A stretch of 64,000 bases of DNA from Rhizobium freirei PRF 81 (lineage in GTDB: Bacteria > Pseudomonadota > Alphaproteobacteria > Rhizobiales > Rhizobiaceae): assembly GCF_000359745.1 (NCBI RefSeq), contig NZ_AQHN01000005.1:124001-188000 (forward strand), read 5' to 3'. The translations under genes and the position numbers were made by a program. Under the pieces are notes generated by a model. It was not told the origin of the DNA. It worked only from the letters and a program-made list of their open reading frames with translations, and did no database searches. Positions 58,120 to 64,000 of the stretch are shown here, piece after piece; within the stretch, counting starts at the first letter, position 1, and each line of letters starts with the position of its first letter.

Positions 58120-59021
58120 CGCGCCTGAGCCCCCTGCTCTTCATCGCGCGAGAAGCTGCCGGTCACCGGGTCGACCATGCCGGACCATTCCCATTCGGCA
58201 GGCCCTGTCATGATGACATGATCGTTGCTTTCAAGCCATTCGATGGTGAGCTTGCCCGGCGCCGGTGCGGAGGCGACCTCGATCGTCACCTTGCGGCCGG
58301 TGCGGCCGGTGCGTGCGGCGCTCACGGCCGTCGCGCAAGCCGCCGAACCGCAGGCAAGCGTCAGGCCGGCGCCGCGCTCCCAGGTGCGGGTGCGCACAAG
58401 CGTCGGCGAAAGCACCTGCGCCAGCGTGATATTGGCACGCTCGGGAAACATCGGATGGTTTTCGAGCAGCGGGCCGAAACGATCGAGATCGAAGGACATC
58501 GGGTCCTTGTCCACCCAGAAGATCGCATGCGGATTGCCCATCGAGGCGACCGAGGGCGAATGCAGGACGGGATTGTCGATCGGCCCGATCTGCAGCTCGA
58601 TGCGGCTGGTATCGGCAAATTCCTCGGCCAGCGGGATCTTGTCCCAGGCAAAGACCGGCTTGCCCATATCGACCGAAATCGTGCCGTCTTCGTGCTCTCT
58701 CGCATTCAAGATGCCGGCGACGGTCTGGAAGGTGAAAACCTTCTTGCCGGTTTCGGCCGCCAGCGCTTGCACGACGCAGCGCGTGCCATTGCCGCAGGCC
58801 TGCGCCTTCGTGCCATCGCAGTTCAGAATGTCGATCCAGGCATCGGTGCCCTGCACCTTGGGATCGTGGATCGCCATGATCTGGTCGAACTGGGTGGCCG
58901 GATCGACGTTGAGCGCAATCGCCGCCGCCGCCGTCACCACATCCTTGCGGCCGCGCATGTCGACAACCAGGATCTTGTTGCCAAGCCCGTTCATCCTCGC
59001 GAATTCGACCGTATTGCTCAT
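58116..59021 (-). CDS. dapF: Diaminopimelate epimerase
   Basis: DapF converts LL- to meso-diaminopimelate for lysine and peptidoglycan synthesis. The 301-residue protein starts [18 protein letters not shown] and has both active-site cysteines, in [11 protein letters not shown] near residue 78 and [12 protein letters not shown] near residue 228. It is the first gene of dapF-mtaB-ftsY-ispZ-DUF2585, a chain of overlapping or closely spaced genes. Confidence 0.97.
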   Translation of the reverse strand: MSNTVEFARMNGLGNKILVVDMRGRKDVVTAAAAIALNVDPATQFDQIMAIHDPKVQGTDAWIDILNCDGTKAQACGNGTRCVVQALAAETGKKVFTFQTVAGILNAREHEDGTISVDMGKPVFAWDKIPLAEEFADTSRIELQIGPIDNPVLHSPSVASMGNPHAIFWVDKDPMSFDLDRFGPLLENHPMFPERANITLAQVLSPTLVRTRTWERGAGLTLACGSAACATAVSAARTGRTGRKVTIEVASAPAPGKLTIEWLESNDHVIMTGPAEWEWSGMVDPVTGSFSRDEEQGAQAR

Positions 59022-59202
59022 GGGATCATTCCTATTGTCGAGCTGTATATGGCGGAAACGCGGGGGAATTACCAGTGGGACATGAACAACGGCACTTTAC
59101 GCAGATTGGCCGGGCTTTCCGGGTCACCCGATCCTTCGAGGCTTCGCCCGTTAGGTTTGCACATCACGATGAGGCGAAGAGCCGGTTTGCGCAAAAAACT
59201 AG

Positions 59203-59246
59203 CCCTCGTGGCGAGGAGGCCTGAAAGCCATCTCGAACCACGAGGG
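59203..59246. repeat. Palindromic element between dapF and the PACE gene
   Basis: CCCTCGTGG and CCACGAGGG are outer arms, with inner CGAGgAGGC / GCCaTCTCG around CTGAAA. It lies in the 263-base gap 59022-59284, which shows no gene. It resembles a rhizobial palindromic intergenic repeat; no second copy is in the window. Confidence 0.6.
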
Positions 59247-59284
59247 CGAGTGATCGCAAGCGGAGTCGCCTTGCCTCGCCGGGT

Positions 59285-59734
59285 TTAGCCAGCTGCTTCC
59301 GGCAATGCGCCCGCCTGCTGGCTCTCCTTGACCGGAAACACCCAGTCATAGGCGATGTTGAAGACGAAGGCGTAGACCAGATAGTAGGTGACCACGGCGA
59401 TATCCATCAGAAGCGCTGCGACGAGCGTGATCTGGAGATACCACGCGATGAACGGGATCAGGATGACCACGAGGCCCGCTTCGAAAAGCACAGCGTGGAT
59501 GATCCGGATATCGATGGTCTTCTGGACCTTGCCGCGCAAACGCATCAGCGCGCGGTCGAAGCCGAGATTGTAGATGAAGTTCCATAGTGTCGCCACTGTC
59601 GCCCCGACCACGCCGATGACGCCCATATGGGCGATGGGCTGATTGAGAACGATTGCCGCGAGCGGCGTGAATGTGGCCAGGCCGATAAGTTCAAACAGGA
59701 CGGCGTGGCGAACACGATCTCCGAAACTGCGCAT
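59285..59734 (-). CDS. PACE-family efflux transporter
   Basis: This 149-residue protein has four membrane helices in two tandem bacterial transmembrane-pair domains, the PACE architecture of AceI-type exporters of biocides and polyamines. The two repeats begin RVRHAVLFELIGLATFTPL near residue 8 and RIIHAVLFEAGLVVILIPF near residue 77; each contains the conserved glutamate in LFE. WNFIYNLGFD and FNIAYDWVFP are the matching ends. AGGAG precedes the ATG by 8 bases. A LysR regulator is divergent. Confidence 0.92.
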   Translation of the reverse strand: MRSFGDRVRHAVLFELIGLATFTPLAAIVLNQPIAHMGVIGVVGATVATLWNFIYNLGFDRALMRLRGKVQKTIDIRIIHAVLFEAGLVVILIPFIAWYLQITLVAALLMDIAVVTYYLVYAFVFNIAYDWVFPVKESQQAGALPEAAG

Positions 59735-59769
59735 TTTTCAAGCTCCTACATTTGTTGTCGGCCGGCTTT

Positions 59770-59821
59770 CTATCAGATAGATTGGGGCAACAAAGTTAGA
59801 AACTATCTGGAATTCTGATAG
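59770..59821. promoter_or_regulatory. Paired CTATC/GATAG inverted repeats in PACE-LysR interval
   Basis: CTATC-A-GATAG is a perfect palindrome at 59770-59780, and a second CTATC-N9-GATAG lies at 59803-59821, ending directly before the LysR ATG. The centres are about 37 bases apart. The arrangement fits recognition and activation sites of a LysR regulator controlling the divergent PACE gene and itself. Binding is inferred. Confidence 0.6.
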
Positions 59822-60736
59822 ATGAGCGTTTCGCTGGAGCAATTGGAAGCTTTCGTCGCGGCTGCGGAAAACGGATCCTTCTCGGCTGCCGCACGCCGCC
59901 TTCGCAAAGCACAGTCCGCCGTCAGCCTCTTGATCTCTTCGCTGGAAGACGATCTGGGCATCAAGCTCTTCAGCCGGGCGACACGAAACCCGACCCTCAC
60001 CGAAGCAGGAACAAGGCTGCTGCCCGAAGCCAAGTTGCTGCTGGATCGCCGCGAACATCTGATCGGCGTTGCGAGAAGCTTTGACGAACACATCGAGACC
60101 CGCCTCGTCGTCGCAATCGACGAGCTCTATCCGGAACCTGCAATCGGAAACCTCTTTGCCGCCTTTGCAAACCGGTTTCCGCATGTCGAGCTGGAGCTGC
60201 TGTCGCCCCATTCGCAGGCCATCACCGGGATGGTTCTCGAAGGCGAGGCCGATATCGGGGTGATGTGGCGGGAAGAACAGCTCCCTCCTGAACTCGATTT
60301 CGTCACCATCGGCTGGGTGCCGCTCGTCATGGTTTGCGGGCGGGACCATCCGCTTGCGGAAAGCACAGTCAGCTGGGAGGATCTGAAGCGCTACCGCCAG
60401 ATCATGGTCACCAAGCGGCGCGACATCGCCAGAAGGCACCAGGTCAGGGTTGCCGCCGAAGTCTGGTGGGTCGAAAGCCATTGGGTCATTCTTCAGATTT
60501 TGCGGCAGGGCATCGGCTGGGCGCTCATTCCGGCGCACATCCTGGCAAACTCGCCGCTGGCGCCGGAACTGGCGACGCCCTCGCTTCAATTCGACAGCGG
60601 CACGCATCCTGTCGCCCTTGAGCTTGTCTGGCATAAACAGCGACCGGCCGGCCCGGCGGCCAAATGGCTGCGGGAGCATTTCGTCGCAAATGGCAACAGG
60701 CATGGAATATTGGAGACGCGCGCCGCTCGACTATAG
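59822..60736 (+). CDS. LysR-family transcriptional regulator
   Basis: This 304-residue regulator has the N-terminal winged helix MSVSLEQLEAFVAAAENGSF followed by SAAARRLRKAQSAVSLLISSLED, then a substrate-binding domain from about residue 90. Divergent placement next to a PACE exporter mirrors aceR-aceI pairs, so it is probably the exporter's activator. The ribosome site is weak because the start codon is merged with an operator-like repeat. The ligand is unknown. Confidence 0.92.
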   Translation: MSVSLEQLEAFVAAAENGSFSAAARRLRKAQSAVSLLISSLEDDLGIKLFSRATRNPTLTEAGTRLLPEAKLLLDRREHLIGVARSFDEHIETRLVVAIDELYPEPAIGNLFAAFANRFPHVELELLSPHSQAITGMVLEGEADIGVMWREEQLPPELDFVTIGWVPLVMVCGRDHPLAESTVSWEDLKRYRQIMVTKRRDIARRHQVRVAAEVWWVESHWVILQILRQGIGWALIPAHILANSPLAPELATPSLQFDSGTHPVALELVWHKQRPAGPAAKWLREHFVANGNRHGILETRAARL

Positions 60737-60935
60737 GAGTGTCAACGTTAGGATCGCCTCTTCAGGAGATTGATGATCGCCGAGGCATGGCAACATTCGG
60801 CTTCCGACATATGTCATCCCCATCGGCCTCGCGCAGGCTGAACATTTTTCGAAAAAACATCGACCCCGTGTCGGATCACTGAAAGTTCGCTCGTCCTAGG
60901 CTCGTCCACTCCGTCAATTCAGAAGGAACATAGCC

Positions 60936-61379
60936 ATGCCGAATACCATACGCCTGCACCGCGTTCTGGCCACCAGCCCGCAGAAGGTCTATCGCGCATT
61001 CATCGAGGCGGACGCGCTCGCCAAGTGGCTCCCGCCGAACGGCTTCGCCTGCACCGTGCATCACCTGGAGCCGAGCGTCGGCGGCACGTTCAAAATGTCG
61101 TTCCGCAATTTCACGACGAACGAAAGCCATTCCTTCGGCGGCGACTTCCGCGAACTCGTCCCGGGCGAGCTGGTGCGCTACACCGACAAGTTCGACGACC
61201 CGAACCTGCCGGGCGAAATGGAAGTGACCGTGACGCTGAAGAAGGTCATGGTCGGGACCGAAGTGAACATCACCCAGGCCGGTATCCCCGATGTCATCCC
61301 GCCGGAAGCCTGCTATCTCGGCTGGCAGGAATCGCTGATCAATCTGGCAAAACTGGTTGAGCCAGAGATCAACCAGTAA
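60936..61379 (+). CDS. SRPBCC/AHSA1-family protein
   Basis: This 147-residue START-like protein belongs to the activator of Hsp90 ATPase (AHSA1) / SRPBCC group. It starts with HRVLATSPQKVYRAFIEAD, continues LAKWLPPNGFACTVHHLEPSVGGTF in pieces and ends CYLGWQESLINLAKLVEP, all typical. AGAAGGA precedes the ATG. The 199-base gap before it contains no gene. A bidirectional terminator follows. Its ligand is unknown. Confidence 0.92.
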   Translation: MPNTIRLHRVLATSPQKVYRAFIEADALAKWLPPNGFACTVHHLEPSVGGTFKMSFRNFTTNESHSFGGDFRELVPGELVRYTDKFDDPNLPGEMEVTVTLKKVMVGTEVNITQAGIPDVIPPEACYLGWQESLINLAKLVEPEINQ

Positions 61380-61404
61380 AGCCCGCCTATCCTGGAGCTT
61401 TTTG

Positions 61405-61440
61405 CAAAAGCCGCCCTGCGCTTTTGGGGCGGCTTTTTGT
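61405..61440. terminator. Bidirectional rho-independent terminator
   Basis: AAAAGCCGCCC and GGGGCGGCTTTTT pair over a short loop, with T-rich ends on both strands. It serves the SRPBCC gene (plus) and the metallo-hydrolase operon (minus), whose stops lie 26 and 18 bases away. Confidence 0.9.
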
Positions 61441-61457
61441 GCCCCATGCGTCCTCGG

Positions 61458-62465
61458 TCAAACGACGGGCACGTCGAAGACTTCGCCTGCCCTCAGCGGG
61501 CGAAACCGATCCGGCTCCACACCCTCGGCTTTCAGTGCTGCATCGAGTGCATGAATAGGCTCGTCGATCCCTTCATCCGTCAGCTGGAAGGTCGCGAAGT
61601 GATGCCCGGCGACATAGGCGGCGTTGCAGAGCTTCATGCCTTTGACCGCCTCTTCGGGGTTCTGGTGCTGGCCCTTCATGAACCAGCGCGGCTCGTAAGC
61701 GCCGAAAGGCAGGATCGCCAAGCGGAAGCCGCCATGCTTGCGGGCCGCCGCCTCATAATTGATGCCATCGTGAAAGCCGGTATCGCCGATATGATAGATC
61801 CTGCCCGATGATGTAGTCAGCACGAATGCGGCCCAGAGCGCCATGCGCCGGTCGCCCATGCCGCGCGCCGACCAGTGATGGCAGGGCTCGACATCGATGG
61901 TCACGCCGGCTTTGACGCCGATGCGATCGCCCCAATCGACCACGCTCATATCGGCGTTAGGAACGGCGCGCCGGATGATCGTGTCGTTGCCGAGCGGCGT
62001 CACGATCCTCGGCTGATGCGCCTGATGCAGGCGCGCCAGCGTTTCCAGATCGAGATGATCGTAGTGATTATGCGTCACCAGCACGAGGTCGATATGCGGC
62101 AGGTCTTCGAAGCGGATGCCAGGCGCCACTACGCGCTTCGGCCCGAAGGAACGGAAAGGACTGACCCGCTCGGACCAGACCGGATCGGTCAAAATGTTCA
62201 GCCCGGCAATCTGCACCAGCATCGACGCATGCCCGACCATGGTCACCCGCATCTGCTCGCCGAAGACATGTCGGTCGGGCCTTGCCGGAGGAAAGGCGCT
62301 GATGACGGGATTTGGCCAGCGCACCCGGCCGCCGCCGAGCTGCCATCTCAGCAGATCGAACGCGTTGCCCGGCGCGATGCCGCCGGGATTGAAAAAGCGC
62401 CGGCCGTCGAAATGGTCCGAAACCGGGCCTTGATAATAGCGATTCTTCTTATCCGAGCCCGTCAT
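61458..62465 (-). CDS. MBL-fold metallo-hydrolase (RomA/NAPE-PLD-like)
   Basis: This 335-residue metallo-beta-lactamase-fold protein has the zinc motif LVTHNHYDHLDLETL near residue 118 (HxHxDH) and further metal ligands in VEPCHHWSARG near 195 and HIGDTGFHDG near 230. The layout with N-terminal NRYYQGPVSDHFDGRRFFNP and the late FMKGQHQNPEE segment matches the RomA / UlaG-like group related to NAPE-PLD. The ATG at 62465 overlaps the previous gene's stop (ATGA). The substrate is unknown. Confidence 0.88.
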   Translation of the reverse strand: MTGSDKKNRYYQGPVSDHFDGRRFFNPGGIAPGNAFDLLRWQLGGGRVRWPNPVISAFPPARPDRHVFGEQMRVTMVGHASMLVQIAGLNILTDPVWSERVSPFRSFGPKRVVAPGIRFEDLPHIDLVLVTHNHYDHLDLETLARLHQAHQPRIVTPLGNDTIIRRAVPNADMSVVDWGDRIGVKAGVTIDVEPCHHWSARGMGDRRMALWAAFVLTTSSGRIYHIGDTGFHDGINYEAAARKHGGFRLAILPFGAYEPRWFMKGQHQNPEEAVKGMKLCNAAYVAGHHFATFQLTDEGIDEPIHALDAALKAEGVEPDRFRPLRAGEVFDVPVV

Positions 62466-63439
62466 GGCATGTCGGTTCCCTGCGATCCCGTCGACACGCC
62501 GATTTTGGCGAGCCATTCCTCAACTTCTTCCGCCGTCAGCGTCCCCTCAAGCACGACATTCGCCGGCATGGCGAAGAGCTGCGGCGTGAAGAAGCTCGTA
62601 TCCCAAAACGCTGCCCCTTCATGAGGAGCCGAAAGCAGAATGACCTGCCGGCCATCGATGCGGGTAATCGTATCGACGGGCGCCTCGCCGGAAATCTCGA
62701 CGAGGCCCGGTGCATCCGGTCGAACCGTCTCATAGCGCCACCAGGGCTCGTCATTGCCCTCCTCGGCCACCGTCACGCAGCGCGCCATGTCGACAATGAA
62801 CCGGTTGGGCGAACGGCCGCCGGGCAATGTCTCGCCGAAGGCCGCCTGGATCAGCGTGAACAGATGAAAGCCGTTGACGATATTGTCGTAGCGCAGACGA
62901 AAGCCCTGCCTGCTCGGCAGATGCAGCACGAGCAGGGCATCGCTGCGGCTCAGGAGTACCTGGCGAACCCAGGCCGCGCCCGGCGTGTAATCCTGCAGCT
63001 CGGTCAGCTGCGCCATCAGCGCCTTGTTGTCAGCCGCAAGCTTGCGCTCCTGCGGCATGGCGGAGAGATGCGAAACCACGGACTGGCCGAGCAGCTGGAA
63101 GGCGTCGAGCAACTGCCTTTGCCGCGGGCTCAGCTCCTTGCGGCCGGCAAAACCGCGATGGATCTGCGGCAGCCACGCCAGATAGAGCTCCCACACGGCG
63201 ACGCCGCTGCGCTCCACCGCCCCGCCCTTCTCGAGGATTGTGCCGAGCATATTGGCAAGGATCGCAGCGCCCGGCGGCGGCAGGCGGCCAAGCTCGCGCG
63301 CCGCACGCGCCACGATCTTTGGCTGCGCCTTGGCGCTCGCATAGAAGGCTTGCGCGACCGCATTGAAACGTTGGTCGACCCGACCGCCGGCATAAGCGCG
63401 GCAGGCGGCAAGAAGATCGGTCAGGGCTGCATCATTCAT
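62462..63439 (-). CDS. Conserved-looking protein of unknown function
   Basis: I do not recognise this 325-residue protein. The N-terminal half (about residues 1-150) is helical, with Ala-rich stretches such as ARAARELGRLPPPGAAILA and a LSPRQRQLLDAFQLLGQS segment. The C-terminal half looks alpha/beta, with ALLVLHLPSRQGFRLRYDNI and VILLSAPHEGAAFW. There is no signal peptide or membrane segment. It overlaps the MBL gene by four bases, so the two products probably act together. Codon use and GC content match the neighbours. Confidence 0.8.
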   Translation of the reverse strand: MNDAALTDLLAACRAYAGGRVDQRFNAVAQAFYASAKAQPKIVARAARELGRLPPPGAAILANMLGTILEKGGAVERSGVAVWELYLAWLPQIHRGFAGRKELSPRQRQLLDAFQLLGQSVVSHLSAMPQERKLAADNKALMAQLTELQDYTPGAAWVRQVLLSRSDALLVLHLPSRQGFRLRYDNIVNGFHLFTLIQAAFGETLPGGRSPNRFIVDMARCVTVAEEGNDEPWWRYETVRPDAPGLVEISGEAPVDTITRIDGRQVILLSAPHEGAAFWDTSFFTPQLFAMPANVVLEGTLTAEEVEEWLAKIGVSTGSQGTDMP

Positions 63440-63567
63440 TCGGAACTATCTCGGGGAATCGTCTGATGGCGGGGTTCGGTACAAGATTTAGGGGCCGGCA
63501 TTGCCGATAAAACGACGTTCATATAGCGATATCGGCCCGACATCCCAGGCATTTCCGCCGCGTTGGG

Positions 63568-63596
63568 TTGACTTTGCCGGGCTTTTCCTGTTTATC
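63568..63596 (+). promoter_or_regulatory. Candidate sigma-70 promoter upstream of ffh
   Basis: TTGACT at 63568-63573 and TTTATC at 63591-63596 are exactly 17 bases apart. Transcription would start near 63603. It is about 220 bases upstream of the ffh ATG and immediately before a terminator-bounded segment. Confidence 0.6.
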
Positions 63597-63602
63597 GCCC
63601 CC

Positions 63603-63713
63603 AATCTGCGACGAGCACAAGCCTCCGAGCCACCGACCGGGACCCATAAAGGTATAAAGAGATCCCGGAGGTCAACACCCGACAGCGCGATGCGCCCTCG
63701 GGTGCTTTTTGGC
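63603..63713 (+). ncRNA. Candidate small RNA or terminated leader upstream of ffh
   Basis: A transcript from the promoter at 63568-63596 would carry a stem CCGGGA / TCCCGG (63637-63668) with a competing pair CCTCCG / CGGAGG (63622-63671). It would end in a strong terminator, CACCCGA / TCGGGTG with an inner GCGC-GAT-GCGC stem, followed by CTTTTT at 63705-63710. The length would be about 110 nucleotides. It is not the SRP RNA: no GGAA-type tetraloop motif is visible. Either a trans-acting RNA or a leader attenuator for ffh is possible. Confidence 0.5.
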
Positions 63714-63813
63714 TTTGCGTCTTGTTTTCGTCATGGAAAAGCACGACGTTTTCGGGCGAGGAACCGCGCAGAGGCGCCAATCCAAATCCCGAGCGATCGA
63801 TAAGGAAGAATTG

Positions 63814-64000
63814 ATGTTTGAAAACCTCCAGGACCGTCTTGGTTCCATTCTGAATGGACTGACAGGCCGCGGCGCGCTTTCGGAAGCCGATGTTTCCGCA
63901 GCACTTCGCGAGGTTCGCCGCGCGCTTTTGGAAGCCGACGTGGCGCTGGATGTCGTTCGCTCCTTTACCGACCGCGTCCGCGAAAAGGCCGTCGGCGCCG
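63814..64000 (+). CDS. ffh: Signal recognition particle protein Ffh, N-terminal part
   Basis: Ffh (SRP54) binds signal peptides and 4.5S RNA and pairs with FtsY. Only 62 codons are inside the window: MFENLQDRLGSILNGLTGRG and EVRRALLEADVALDVVRSF, the classic N-domain start. GGAAG precedes the ATG by 6 bases. The gene continues past 64000. The window thus carries both halves of the SRP targeting GTPase pair. Confidence 0.96.
   Translation, partial: MFENLQDRLGSILNGLTGRGALSEADVSAALREVRRALLEADVALDVVRSFTDRVREKAVGA

Noticed and set aside
63603..63713. SRP (4.5S) RNA gene upstream of ffh
   Set aside because: The conserved tetraloop and asymmetric loop of SRP RNA are absent; only the generic promoter-stem-terminator layout is present.

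Overview
The window reads as a chromosomal segment of an alphaproteobacterium of the genus Rhizobium, most likely the R. etli / R. leguminosarum group. The reasons are the gene orders mdh-sucCD-sucA, sdhCDAB, hemC-hemD-(Mic60-like)-hemY, ccmABCDG and dapF-mtaB-ftsY-ispZ, strong GC bias at third codon positions, GTG and TTG starts, and several families of rhizobial palindromic intergenic repeats. No rRNA, tRNA, CRISPR array, prophage or insertion sequence was seen.

Layout. Positions 1-11731 (minus strand) hold a TCA-cycle block: mdh, sucC, a DUF1579 gene, sucD and the start of sucA, then zapE, an Omp19-like lipoprotein and the sdhCDAB operon. Positions 12034-16849 hold a small secreted protein, a protein methyltransferase / EVE-domain / YciI cluster, a PIN-domain toxin-antitoxin pair, gpsA and tsaD. 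Positions 16934-22883 (plus) hold heme biosynthesis (hemC, hemD, Mic60-like, hemY), a TerB-like protein and a glutamine amidotransferase. Positions 22935-33020 are mixed housekeeping: MFS exporter, YggT/DUF167, ppa, typA, an M3 peptidase, LysE/MarR and argG. Positions 33142-40168 hold a ParDE-type module, an SDR, a LysE exporter, rlmN, an IalB-like protein, phhB, a low-molecular-weight phosphatase and thpR. Positions 40238-50345 hold a GDSL esterase, a LolD/YbbP-type ABC transporter, a Bax-inhibitor-1 protein, DUF2794, DUF1223 and aconitase. Positions 50609-59021 hold cytochrome c maturation (ccmABCDG) and, facing it, dapF-mtaB-ftsY-ispZ-DUF2585. Positions 59285-63439 look like an accessory insert (PACE exporter with LysR regulator, SRPBCC protein, metallo-hydrolase, unknown protein) ahead of ffh, which runs off the window.

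Functionally the segment supplies central carbon metabolism (malate dehydrogenase, succinyl-CoA synthetase, 2-oxoglutarate dehydrogenase, succinate dehydrogenase, aconitase), heme synthesis and attachment to c-type cytochromes, SRP-dependent membrane targeting (FtsY, Ffh) and tRNA/rRNA modification (TsaD, MtaB, RlmN). The most notable structure lies in the repeats rather than in a new gene system. One palindromic element family occurs in two inverted copies between ccmA and ccmB, and again as two inverted copies inside the ftsY reading frame, where it is translated. A second family recurs three times between genes. A promoter plus terminator-bounded segment upstream of ffh is a candidate small RNA. 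I did not find a convincing previously undescribed multi-gene system.
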